Assembly: GCA_016987375.1 (NCBI GenBank)
Contig: PJRA01000509.1
Coordinates: 1,442,829 to 1,506,828 of the forward strand
Length of the DNA stretch: 64,000 nucleotides
Reading direction: 5' to 3'
Source: Brachionus koreanus
Taxonomy: Eukaryota > Rotifera > Eurotatoria > Ploima > Brachionidae
The notes beneath the pieces were generated by a model. It was given only the letters and a program-made list of their open reading frames with translations. It ran no database searches and was not told where the DNA came from. Of this stretch, positions 1-10,027 are shown one piece after another. The translations under genes and the position numbers were made by a program. The stretch's first letter is position 1, and each line of letters begins with the position of its first letter.

Positions 1-939
1 GTCTTAAATCAAGTCAAAGTCATGACTTCAATAATTTTAGTTTCGATGGCTGAAAAACAACCATAGAATATTAATATAATTATTATAGTTAAATTAAAAT
101 CTTTAATACTAAATAAAAAATAAGAATGTAATGATTAATTTAAACAAATTAAGAATTTATTTAGCATTAAAAAATATCTTATAAAATTAAAGAGGATTTA
201 TTGAGTTGATTCATTACAGTATTTGTCCATTCGATAATTGAGACTGTCAAAAATAATGTCACTCAAATTTTTAAATTATTCTATCACAGAGTGTAAAGAA
301 GAATAAAAAAATATATTTGATTTTTTATCACTTTATTTAGAAAATAATTAAGTAATAACTTAAAATTTTTTTTTTTTTACTTTAAGACTTTTTAAAATAA
401 TCTTTGCTTTAATTTTAAATTTTTCTAACGTTAATTCCTAACTTTTCTTAATTCCTTTGTTGATTCCTTTTATTCTAAGTTTTTTTATTTTGGAAATTTT
501 TTTATCTAAAATCTAAATTCATAAAAATAAAAAAACAATTAATTTTTGACAAAAAATATTATTATTTTAATTGAAAAAAAATTTAAAAAAAGGATTGAAA
601 ACCATCCGTCTTTTAAATATATTATGGCTTAGTAGGAATCAACGTTAGAGCAATTTTGAATAAAAGCATAGGTTCAGTGTCAATTTGGCACGTTTTTTTG
701 GGACCGTTCACCAAATTCCCATAAATCGAATTTTATTTTATAAAATTTATTCACAAAAACAGATTCACAAAGTTTTAGATGATTTATTTTTTTAGAAGAT
801 ATATGAGAATTAAGAAACTTTCTAATTGCTTCCGGTCTTTTGATTGCTAAGTAATCAAAAAATTTAATTTTAATTTTATTTTTAAAAAAATCTAGAATAT
901 TCGTTTCAGATTAACTTTTCTATTAATAAAATTTTTTAG
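1..939. other. Gene-free flank, AT-rich
   Basis: No convincing coding region. The first ~27 bases carry repeated AAGTC-type motifs that resemble the terminal repeats of the MITE at 36414-36503, so the window may open inside another copy. A 5' exon of the next gene could lie here, but I could not find one whose splice phase fits. Confidence 0.5.
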
Positions 940-2593
940 ACTTTTTGGCATCTGGAAAAAATATATTAAAAATGAATTGTTGAAGAAGAAAATAAACCAA
1001 GATAAAAACAATGTAAAGAGTAGAATGCAGCATTTTTTAGAAGCTGCCAAAGATGGAAGTTCTTTAGTTGATGAAACAATCGAAAAAGAGGATGACGCTT
1101 TAACTAATAGAACTGCAAAAACAACTAAGTCTAATTCATATAGAAGACCAAGATCAAGAATAACACTACCTAAAAAAGCCAATAAAGACACTGAATTTGT
1201 TCAAGAGGACGATGTTGAATTAGAAAGCTTTAGATTTAAACAACCTCCCGTTGATTATGAGAAAAAGGTAAAAAATATGCTGCAACCTTGGCTTAAAAAT
1301 CAGACAGCTGAAATTTTTGATAATCGCTTTAAAGCACAGGAAAAAATTTTAAACGAACAGTCTAAAATGATAAAAGGTATTTATCCTTTATTGATGAGAA
1401 ATAAAAGGTATCAGGTTTTTTAATTCTAGAGCAAAAAAGAATGATTGAAGAGTTGAAGTTTCAACAGAATCAGCTTGCTTTCAAAGAACAGATATCTCTA
1501 TTGGAAGATATCAAAGCACGTCAAATTGAATTGGAAAAACTGCAAAAAGCTGAGTATGCACAGGAGAAAAAGCTCTTGAGAATAAAAGCTCAAGTTAAAA
1601 AAAATGAAATTAAACAAGAAAATAAAACTGAGCGAAATAGTGACAATGAAGATTTGACAAAAATCATTGAAGTTGAAAACAAAGATGAATCAGAACTATC
1701 TGCTCGACCGGTTAAACAAACTTTTAATAAGATAGCTATAAAAATGGACGAAAGAGCAAAGCTGAGAGAACAGTTAAAAAAAGAAAGAGAAGAAAGAAGA
1801 AGACAAGCTGAAAAGGAGAAAATGGAACTAATTAAAGCCCAAGAGGAAGAAAGATTGAAAATTGAAGAGGAGGAAAAACGAAAAAAGATGGAAGAATTAA
1901 GAGAAAAGAAAAAAATTCAAAAATTACAAGAGGAAAAAAAAAATTTAGAATTGCAAAAAGAGAAAGAACTTAATCAAAAGGCAGATGAATTTTATAAGTA
2001 TTTTAAATTATTATATAAAATTCACTAAAAATTTTAATTTTTTTCATTCTCAATTTTAAAGAAAACACTTGATAAGATTTTATGGTTTGAATGGATTAAA
2101 AAAATTAATTGAGCAAAAAAATAAAAAAATAGCTTTAGCAAATGACCACTATGCCAAGAAAGCAATGAACTTGGTATTCTCAAATTGGAGCATTTTGATA
2201 AGAGGTGCAGTTATTGTCAAGCAAAAAAAAGCGGATCAATTCTTTCAAAAACTGTTGATAAAGCATGCATTTTTTAATGGTTTGAAACAATTTAAACAGT
2301 CTTTGTTGATTGGAAACGCCAAGGCTATTCGATTTTATAACTACAATATAAAATTAAAATTGTTTCAAAATTGGCAAATTTATGTAGCTGTTGAAAGAGA
2401 AAAAAAGCAAAATTATGAGATTATGCTTGCTGAACACAATTACTTAAGAATTAAAAAAAAGTATTTTAAGATGTTTAAAGAATATCCAGAAGAGATGAAA
2501 AAATTTAGAGCTCGTCAAAAACGATTAGATCAATTGAGAAGCAAAGTTAAAGAATTGATACCGGATTATCAAATTTCTGAAACACCAAGTTAA
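940..2593 (+). CDS. Sfi1/CCDC191-like coiled-coil protein
   Basis: Three exons can be joined in frame: 940-1376, 1430-1997 and 2062-2593, with GT-AG introns of 53 and 64 bases. The middle exon is a long Lys/Glu/Arg coiled coil. The last exon holds spaced Trp/Phe repeats such as LVFSNW and LKLFQNW, the pattern of centrin-binding Sfi1-type repeats, which in animals occurs in centrosomal proteins including CCDC191. Function at centrosome or basal body is therefore inferred from repeat pattern only. The 5' end is uncertain: the frame is open back to an acceptor at 938-939, no in-frame ATG exists before 1025, and I found no upstream exon in matching phase. Translating from 977 would need a TTG. 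The stop is TAA at 2591-2593. Confidence 0.7.
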
Positions 2594-2849
2594 ATAGACA
2601 ATTAATTGAAGCAGTTAAATTTTCAAGAAATTTTTTTTTGTGTTTTAAGTATTGAATATTTTAAAAAAAATTTTTATTTTTTAATTTTTTTTTTTTATAA
2701 AAATTAAAAAAAAATTATTTGGAATTTTGAAGTTTGCTTTGACTCTCTCGAAAGTTATCTAATTTTTTTTTTAATTATATGATATGAGTGGATTTGAAAT
2801 TTAGTTCAACTTTTAGTGAATTTAAGATATCAAAAAGCATTTTTGATTG

Positions 2850-3770
2850 AAGTTTGATAGTTTTTGAAAACAGTGGTTTAGGTTTTTGAAATTTTTAAGA
2901 TGAGTTTTCATTCAAAAGTTACTATATCTATATGTAATATTAAAGAAATATTAAAGAGCGCAAAATTCTCTATTAAATGATATATTTTTCAAGTATTTTA
3001 AGGGTTTAAGAATTAAGTTGCACTTTAAACCAAAAAAACACATTTTTTTTGCTTTTTCAAGTTTTTTTCATTCTTCTCTTAGTATTGATTTTATATGATC
3101 TTAATTTAAAGATGAAAGCTTATAAAAATGGATTAAGCTACGGTCAAATTATACTTCCTTAAAACATACTTCCTTGGCAAATCTAGTGCTAAAACAAAAT
3201 AGCATCTAAGAATTTCTAATAGTTTATTAATAAAAACGATGAAAATTAAATTTTAATGATTTTTTTTAGAAATTGAACTTTATTTTGAATTTTTTTTTGG
3301 ATTAATTAAGCATTAAATATAAAAGTTAGGGTCTTGGGTCATTACTCCGAGGAGAATCAAAAAAAACTTGAAAAAAGCAAAAAAAATATGCTTTTTAGGT
3401 TTAAAGTGTAACTTTTTTTTTTAATAAATAATTGTGGGGGAATGCCCCTGGGTTTGTCCGAATAGCCTTCACTTTCGTTTAATTCCTCAAATTTGAAAAT
3501 TTTGAATTTTTACAAAAGAAAAAAGGAAAAAAAGAATAATAGATACAATTTACTTAAATGTATTAAAAGATACATTTTTTTAAAAGAATTGAATAAAGTG
3601 CAACTTGATTCCACATAAAATACTTGAAAAATATATCATTTAATAGAAAATTTTGCGCTCTTTACTATTTCTTTAATATCACATATAGATATAGTAACTT
3701 TTGAATGAAAACTAATCTTAAGAATTTCAAAAACCTAAACCACTGTTTTCAAAAACTATCAAACTTCAAG
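2850..3770. repeat. Foldback (inverted-repeat) element
   Basis: The segment from about 2850 to 3080 reappears as its reverse complement at 3350-3410 and 3595-3770, including a shared stretch around GAGCGCAAAATT and the AAACCACTG block. The right arm is split by about 180 bases (roughly 3413-3594) bounded on both sides by AAAGTGYAAC, which looks like a target-site duplication from a later insertion. A half copy lies at 50741-50935. It is a MITE-like palindromic element with no coding capacity. Confidence 0.75.
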
Positions 3771-4578
3771 ACCTTCTTGTCAAAAATCAATTAAATTGAA
3801 TTTATATTGTTATTTCCAGCATAAAGAAATTAAAGAAAAAATTCCATGTTTAAATTTTCAAAATTGACCTTTAAAAACACTAATTTTGTTATAATTCTAA
3901 AGTATAGTATAGTATAGAATAATAAAGTGGTTTATTGCAACGCACAAAATGCGTAATCAAACACAAAGTCACCATCTGATTTTATCAGCTTATTCTTATT
4001 GTGGCTGAATAACGCGCAAACGCAGATATGGTGGCAATTAAGCAGTTATATCTGCCATCTCTGTATTTTAGTTTGTATTCGCATGCGTTAGTCAATCACA
4101 AAACTATTTAAATTTTAAAATCTAATTCGAACAACATTTTATACTGAATTTTATACTTGGACTGAATAAACAATTTTATTTTTTACTTCAGCCAAGGCTT
4201 AAATATTTCTAACCCTAACCCTGTATTTTTTTAAAATAATTTTCTTTACAAATAAAAAACCCTTTGGTAACGTGAGTTATCACAATCTGACCAAAGATTA
4301 TGTTCAAATAATATTATCAAAGTTTTAATCTATTTTTGCTTTAAAAATATCGCTTTAATTATTTGAATTAAGTCACCTTACCTTACCTTGTCATTAAAAT
4401 TAATTTTAATTGTTAATTTAAAACATTTACTGTCATAAATCTGAAATAATCTCAAGAGAGATTGTCTATACAAAAATAGTTATACCAAAATTTTCAAAAT
4501 CAAATTAAAAAAGAATAAATTTAAAAAATTAAAGGCAAACAAAATAATTTATTTAAAAAATAAAATATTAACAATTTT
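3771..4578. other. Intergenic, degraded repeat fragments
   Basis: No gene. A TATAG-type short tandem lies near 3900. Positions 4198-4213 contain two TAACCC units, too few to be telomeric. Around 4360-4378 a 17-base match to 60690-60706 encodes, on the minus strand, the GDLIQ signature found near the C-terminus of non-LTR reverse transcriptases, so this is probably a tiny retroelement scrap. Confidence 0.45.
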
Positions 4579-5542
4579 TCAATTTTCAAACAAGCTTTGT
4601 TTCATTTTAGAAGCCATGTCTCTTTCTTCCTAAAAAAAAGAAAATTAAATTTTTATAAAAAATTAAATTAAAACTCTTTAATACATCATGTCTTGAGTCT
4701 CCAGCTATATTTTGAAGTCGATCAGTCAATAATTGTTTAAAATTAATATTTTCTAATTCTTTAGCTTGACTAATGGCTTCTGGATTGTCGTCAATCAAAA
4801 CATTAATGGCAGAAAGAATGTGTTCATGTATGTCGTGGTTTTCTTTTTGATAGATGTCAATTAAACTACAAATTAACTTTCTTTTTGTAAGAGCACTTTT
4901 TATAGCTGTATTGCTGCAAATCGATGATATTAAAAAACAACACTTGATTTTAATTTTTTCCAATGGACAGTTTAGAGTTTTTACGAGAATATCCAAAGAG
5001 TTTCCTTCAAGTAGTTTTTGCTGACCAGGTTCATAATCTCGAATTAAACAAGAAATTGCAAATAGTGTTTTTACTTTGACAGTATCGCAATCTTTGTCAA
5101 GTTTATAAAACAAAATAGGCAAAAATTTGGCATTAATTAAAGTTTCCTGGCAATACGGGTTATTTTGAGCCAATGTTCCAATTAATTCACAAGTTAGAGC
5201 TCGAATTTCTGAATTTTTATCATTTAGTAAATTACTGATCAATTTATAGTCATTTATTTTGTGAAAATCAATAGCAAAATTAATATCCTCACACCAATCT
5301 CTTAAAGTTTCCATTGCTTCAATACGTCGATCTTCATTATCTTGTTCATTTTCGGCAACTTTAATACATTTTTTAATTTCATCTAATGGATTTATAGACA
5401 TTGAATCTAGTGCTTCGGAAAGCCACTTTTTGCGTTCAGGGCTCATTTCACGCTCAAGTTTTTCTTCAGTGCTAGTTTCTTCGCTATGAGATGCTGTGTA
5501 ACGAAGTACATTTTGCAAAAATGTCAATTTACTATCATCCAT
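4579..5542 (-). CDS. HSPBP1: Hsp70-binding protein 1 (HspBP1/Fes1)
   Basis: HspBP1 is an armadillo-repeat nucleotide-exchange factor that wraps the Hsp70 ATPase lobe and releases ADP in the cytosol. Two exons: 4685-5542 and 4579-4629, with a 55-base GT-AG intron. They encode 302 residues. Family features visible are the segment DTVKVKTLFAISCLIRDYE, close to the animal HspBP1 core, and successive armadillo helices from about residue 60 to 270. The N-terminal part has the short acidic region typical of the family. Without removing the intron the frame runs on into an unrelated C-terminus; splicing gives the ending SLFEN followed by TGA. The neighbours are unrelated. The length is somewhat shorter than vertebrate HspBP1. 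Confidence 0.92.
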
Positions 5543-6109
5543 TTCTAATAATCGTTTTTTTTAGAAGATTTTTTTTTATATATTCAAATAGATTTTTCTG
5601 GTTTAAAGGAGACTTTTCTGGAAAGGTTTCGACGATAATTTCAAAAATTTTACTCAAAACTAAGTTAAATTTTAAACTTAAAATTAAGAATTTATTATTA
5701 TTTGTCTTATTTTACTTCTTCCAAATTCAATATTTTATTTCAATTCAGTTAAATTAGTTTGAAAATTTTTTTAATTCTCAAGCTTTTATATCCCTTGAAA
5801 TATTTTATTTTACTATTTATTATCTTGTTTGTCAAGCTGTTTTTTTTTGCTAAAATTAAATAATTAAGAAGATTAAATGTTGAGTGTGGTTTGGTACAAA
5901 AATTATCTGAGATCAAGCAAAACAATGTATTGACTTCTTTGGATTTGTTTGCATTTTGGACAAAATAGATTTAAAATGTTTTAAAATTATGAATAAATAA
6001 TTTGCAAAAATCCATAATATAATAAAAAAAAAGCTTAATCAAATAATTAGTGATAAAATTAGAATTCAGTTGTAAGAGATTTTTTATTTTTTTTTATTTC
6101 TTTCGACAA
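5543..6109. other. Intergenic, no gene seen
   Basis: AT-rich sequence upstream of HSPBP1. Short open frames here have no family signature and have the low-complexity Phe/Leu/Ile composition expected of random AT-rich DNA. Confidence 0.5.
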
Positions 6110-6518
6110 TATCAAATTTTTTATTTGGACTGGTTAATCGAACTTACTCTGACATTCAAGCTATTTACTACTCGGTTTGATAGAAAGTTTCGCTTTGCTT
6201 TACATTTTTTTAGCTGCGAGCAAATTTTAGCTCATTCTTATTTGTGGAACAAGTTTCGTTCCTTGTCTTTGTACTTGTTCTAGTTTAAATATATCCTTTT
6301 AAGGATTCCGGGACAGGCGCACAGTAATATGTATTGTAAAGTTGCAAAAATGATTGAGCATCCCAATACACAAATGTTTTCAGAATTCCAAGCATGTTGT
6401 TGGCTTTTTTAACACAACTTTCAATTTGATCATTCCATTTGAGTTTGTTGTACACTGTTACACCAAGATCGCGCTCGGTAGTAGTTAATTCAACTCTGAT
6501 ATCATTTGCATTTACCAT
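6110..6518 (-). pseudogene. Non-LTR retrotransposon RT C-terminal remnant
   Basis: Read on the minus strand, 6285-6518 encodes ERDLGVTVYNKLKWNDQI and a following KKANNMLGIL block, the classic thumb-side segment of CR1/L2-like non-LTR polymerases. Further downstream, in another frame, come VQRQGTKLVPQIR and FLSNRVVNSLN, matching the conserved C-terminal tail of the same ORF2. Frame changes and missing pieces show it is dead. A short VPQG-like scrap at about 6655-6680 (plus strand) also recurs inverted at 12026-12056. Confidence 0.8.
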
Positions 6519-7210
6519 TGAAATTTATTGCATAGTAATCTTTGAGTTCGGGTTGAGCTAACTACCCAACCGTTCAAGAAAAGTTACAAAGAAATCACGA
6601 TAGCAGATAGAAACTCAAGGGAATAGACTTGAGAGGAAATCACAGAGTAAGGATTCTATGTTCCACAAGGAGTGAATAAGGAAATAAAAATTTTTGAGGT
6701 GTCAATATAATTTTTATAAATATCTTAAGTTTTGTGTCAATGATTCAAAAATCTAAATAAAGAATTTTTTTCTTAACTAGATCAGTAAACTTATGGTAAG
6801 TAAATTAGTTTGAAGCGTCAACAGTTTAAGGCAAGAGTATTGTATTTCTAGGAAAGGATTTAATTGGATTTGAATTTGTACTCTATTGTGAAAGAAAGTA
6901 TATTTTTATGCTTAACAATTATTCAAACAGTTTCAAGCTTTAGTAGCATTCAAGCTAATCGGCTGTCAAAATGTGCATAACATCACAATAGCTGGTTTTT
7001 TGATAAAAGCATTGCCTTTATCAATATTGCTCCAACTACTTACTATTTATTTTCTATTTAATCTGATTAAATAATTTTATTAAATTTATTATATTTTAAA
7101 AAAAAAATAATAAGAAAGAATATACTTTTGATAAGAATATTTCTAAAAAAAATACATTTTTTTTTCAAAGGAATAGTTTGAAAAATTAACTGTGTGCTAA
7201 AAATGAATGT
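6519..7210. other. Intergenic, no gene seen
   Basis: Contains the retroelement scrap near 6655-6680 that includes TCCACAAGGAGTGAATAAGG. Otherwise AT-rich with no open frame of note. The last bases form the 5' flank of the tRNA gene. Confidence 0.45.
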
Positions 7211-7283
7211 GCCCGGTTAGCTCAGTCGGTAGAGCGTGAGACTTTTAATCTCAAGGCCAAGGGTTCGAGCCCCTTATCGGGCG
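7211..7283 (+). tRNA. tRNA-Lys (anticodon TTT)
   Basis: A 73-base cloverleaf folds completely: acceptor stem GCCCGGT with ATCGGGC plus a G discriminator, D arm GCTC/GAGC, anticodon stem TGAGA/TCTCA around loop CTTTTAA, and T arm AAGGG-TTCGAGC-CCCTT. The anticodon TTT reads lysine codons AAA and AAG. Internal A and B boxes are intact, and a T-run directly after the gene (from 7286) is a standard Pol III terminator. No intron is present. CCA is not encoded, as expected for a nuclear eukaryotic tRNA. Confidence 0.97.
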
Positions 7284-7343
7284 AATTTTTTAAAACAATT
7301 AATAATTTTTAGATATTTCACAAAATTGAAAAATAAAAAAAAC

Positions 7344-8639
7344 TTATTCTCTCTTTCTAATCACAAGATCAAGAATTTGATCCAAAAACAAAGTTAACTT
7401 TCCATAGTAGCTTCGAGTAAATAATATCCTGAAATCAAATAATTTAAGAGTATTTTGGTTTTTTCTTCTGTAAAACTTAACATCATTCATAGCCAAAAGT
7501 TTCAATCTAAGCAATTCGTCTTCAGTCACCGAATTCAAACTTGACTTGAGAACCGATTCGAGATGATCAAAACTCAAAAAATAAATTTCATTTTCCTCTC
7601 TCAAATCAAAGTAAAAATCAAATTTTTCAGGAATTTCAACTTTTTTATCTGACATAAAATTACTAAAAAATTCATAAGCCTTTAAATATTTTTCAGAATC
7701 ATTCTGAATTTTTAAATATTTTTCAAATTGAATGTACAATTCAAGAACAGTTGTTTGAAATTGAATGAAAAAATTTAAATCAATTGAATCATTGATTAAA
7801 TTGCCGAGAAATGAAGCATATTTTGGCATTGATGCATCCTGAGCCTTGTAAATTATGCTGAGACACCAGCTAATTGAGTCATATAAGCTCAATTCAGTTT
7901 GATTAGGAAAATTTGTTGAATATTTATACAAAAAGTCGCCCATTTTGGATAATTTTTTATTCTCATTATCTTGAAGAATTTTTTTATAAACTAAATTTTC
8001 TGATATTACAAAAAAATCTCTATTGCTAAATAAGATTTGTTTAATTTTTTTCAAATTTTCGTTTTTAAAGAAACGAAAATTGGAATGCTTCATCACATTA
8101 GTAAATTTGATATCTTCTAAATTTTTTGTTTTAATCAAAGAATTTTTGTAAAATGTGTTCGAAATTAAGTTCACTTTTTCATTTGTTGACAAAAATTCAT
8201 TCTGTAGATTTTCTTCTAGATTTAGTTCATTGTTATCAAAATTGATGAAATATTGGGAATACAACTTCCAATTAGGTCTAGGTGTTCTAGATCGTTTGGC
8301 TTTATTTAAATTGTTTTCAAGCAAATTTTTTTCATTGTTTAAATTGATGCATTCCGCATAAAGTTCTGTCAAATTTTGCTTGATTATCATAAAATTTTGT
8401 TTTAATTCATCAATGTTTGATGTTATTTTTTCTTGTTTTTCTTTTAAAATCAAAAATTTTTTTTTAGGAACAAAATTTTCATATTGTTTTTGCTTTTCCG
8501 AAAGCTGATTTTGATAGAGTTCTAGATCGCGTTTTGACTGAATTATAGCTAATTTCAAAGATAAGGAATCAAGTTTTACTGCTGAGGTTTCATGAGCACT
8601 AAGCCTATCTGAAAGGCTTAGACTTTGTCGATCTTCCAT
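7344..8639 (-). CDS. Uncharacterised coiled-coil protein
   Basis: One uninterrupted frame of 431 residues starting at the ATG at 8637-8639. Residues about 20-115 are heptad-rich coiled coil. A basic junction, RSRTPRPNW, follows near residue 117, and the remaining ~300 residues are mixed alpha-helical with no membrane segment, signal peptide or catalytic motif that I recognise. The TPRPxW segment after a coiled coil recalls ciliary or testis proteins of the TSNAXIP1 type, but that is a weak memory-based resemblance and I would not name the gene on it. It ends 60 bases beyond the tRNA on the opposite strand. Codon use is like the other genes here, so it looks like a genuine host gene. Confidence 0.8.
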   Translation of the reverse strand: MEDRQSLSLSDRLSAHETSAVKLDSLSLKLAIIQSKRDLELYQNQLSEKQKQYENFVPKKKFLILKEKQEKITSNIDELKQNFMIIKQNLTELYAECINLNNEKNLLENNLNKAKRSRTPRPNWKLYSQYFINFDNNELNLEENLQNEFLSTNEKVNLISNTFYKNSLIKTKNLEDIKFTNVMKHSNFRFFKNENLKKIKQILFSNRDFFVISENLVYKKILQDNENKKLSKMGDFLYKYSTNFPNQTELSLYDSISWCLSIIYKAQDASMPKYASFLGNLINDSIDLNFFIQFQTTVLELYIQFEKYLKIQNDSEKYLKAYEFFSNFMSDKKVEIPEKFDFYFDLREENEIYFLSFDHLESVLKSSLNSVTEDELLRLKLLAMNDVKFYRRKNQNTLKLFDFRILFTRSYYGKLTLFLDQILDLVIRKRE

Positions 8640-9559
8640 CTTTTGTTTGATCTAAAATATTCTCAAATTTTTTTTTTTTTAATTTGACAAATTTAATCTC
8701 AACTAAAACCTTAGTAACAAATTGATTATTTAGAAATTAATTTAAGGTTTCTCGAATAAAATCAATCTACAAAATTAGTTTTTGATTTTTAAAAAAATAA
8801 ATTCCTTAAATTAACTCTGTAAATTAAATTTTTCTAATGTGTTTAGCTCAATAAATAAAAAGAAATAAATAATTCAGCTAAAAAATAAATATTTAATCGT
8901 AAGATCAAAAAATCATAAAAATTCTTAATAACTAGAACAAAAGCTTTTCTAAATCGCATTAAATGAATACATTTGACTGTTGAGTTTTCTTAAAAATCAA
9001 TAGATTAGTGATTCTTTTTTAAATTTAATTATTTATTTAAAAAATCTTCTTGAGTAATCACTATTTTTCAATTCTCTAAAAATTAAATTCAAAATTTATT
9101 TCTAAACATTCAATTTTAATAAGGTTTATTAAAGCTTTTTTAAATTATTATTAAATTTATTAAGAACAGTCAGACTATTCTACATATAAAAGACAAATGA
9201 AATGGCAGAAAAAAATCCAAAATTTTTGATTTTTTAGTTTTTAATTTATTTCAGACGCTACTAAATTTGCTGAAAGTTGATTTAGCATTGAATTATACTC
9301 ATGTTCTGTTATGATTAGATTTGTTTTAGATGTGATTTACAAATGAAAAAAATGATATGTCTTTCCTTTATTTTTTAAAGTCTCCATTAGTTAGAACAAT
9401 AATTTATCTTAATTATTAAATTATATTTTTAATTTTAATAAAAAAAGTAGAATTTTTGAAAAAAATTTTATTAATTAGTGAAAAATTTAAAATATCAAAT
9501 TTTCTAATCTAGCTAAATTGATTTGCACGATGTAAATGAGGGTTTAAAACCAAATGACT
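8640..9559. other. Intergenic, no gene seen
   Basis: AT-rich spacer between the 431-residue gene and the HSBP1 alternative tail exon. It holds the left copy of the 49-base direct repeat (9254-9302). Nothing coding was supported. Confidence 0.45.
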
Positions 9560-9666
9560 TTAATTGCTGGATGACTGAATTTCGTTTGTTTCTATTGATT
9601 TGGATTGTTTGATGCTTGAGTCTAAATTTTTTTCTAATTCATTTAATGAAGAGTCTATGTCTCCGA
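9560..9666 (-). CDS. HSBP1: Alternative last exon of HSBP1 (tail B)
   Basis: This frame encodes a tail reading IGDIDSSLNELEKNLDSSI and 16 more residues when joined to HSBP1 exon 1 in phase 1, giving an 80-residue isoform. It parallels the main tail, which reads [14 protein letters not shown] at the same place, so the shared NELEKN/DELEKN core and hydrophobic heptads are kept. Immediately before it (minus strand) is TTTCTTAACT, a near-consensus U12 branch site, 15 bases from an acceptor ending TTAC. The join is therefore to the same AT donor at 9891. The stop is TAA at 9560-9562. It could instead be a decaying exon duplicate, but frame, branch site and acceptor are all intact. Confidence 0.7.
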
Positions 9667-9740
9667 GTAAGAATAAAAAAGTTAAGAAAAATTAAATCTT
9701 TAATAATTGAAAAGTTTGATTTAAAATGGGTTTATGGAAT

Positions 9741-10027
9741 CTATTTGTGGTGCTCTTCGCCTGACTGATTAATCAAATCAGCAATATTCTTCTCCAACTC
9801 GTCGATTCTATTACCCATTTCATCGAGTAGAAAAGAATTAAGGCTAATAATTAAAAAAATTAAAATTAAAAAATAATTTTTAAAAGGATATTTCTATTAA
9901 TTATTTGATCTGACATTGTTTGAAATTTATCTTGCATTTGTTGAAGTGTCAATTGGACAAAATTGGTCAATTCTTGGACATTTTTTGGATCAGTTGGTTG
10001 CTGGAACGAAGAAACGTGATCAGTCAT
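9741..10027 (-). CDS. HSBP1: Heat shock factor binding protein 1
   Basis: HSBP1 is a small nuclear trimeric coiled-coil protein that binds the trimerisation domain of HSF1 and dampens the heat-shock response; it is also linked to WASH-complex assembly. Two exons, 9892-10027 and 9741-9826, give 73 residues, against 76 in human. The match is clear: [18 protein letters not shown] followed by [19 protein letters not shown]. The start is the ATG at 10025-10027; an upstream open stretch has only TTG. The intron (9827-9891, 65 bases) is not GT-AG: it begins ATATCCTTTT and ends CTAC, with GCCTTAATT as branch site 11 bases from the end. That is a U12-type AT-AC intron and it gives the only in-frame join that restores the family sequence. 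Confidence 0.95.

Noticed and set aside
892..1191. Minus-strand open frame over the first coiled-coil gene
   Set aside because: It is antisense to a well-supported exon and has the hydrophobic low-complexity look of a reverse-frame shadow.
1408..1429. A 22-base intron between the first two frames of the CCDC191-like gene
   Set aside because: It does not restore frame and is implausibly short. The 53-base intron 1377-1429 does restore frame.
4198..4213. Telomere-like CTAACCCTAACCC
   Set aside because: Only two units inside unique sequence; not a telomere or a clear interstitial array.
6050..6283. Plus-strand 77-codon frame
   Set aside because: It is antisense to readable reverse transcriptase blocks and is Phe-rich noise.
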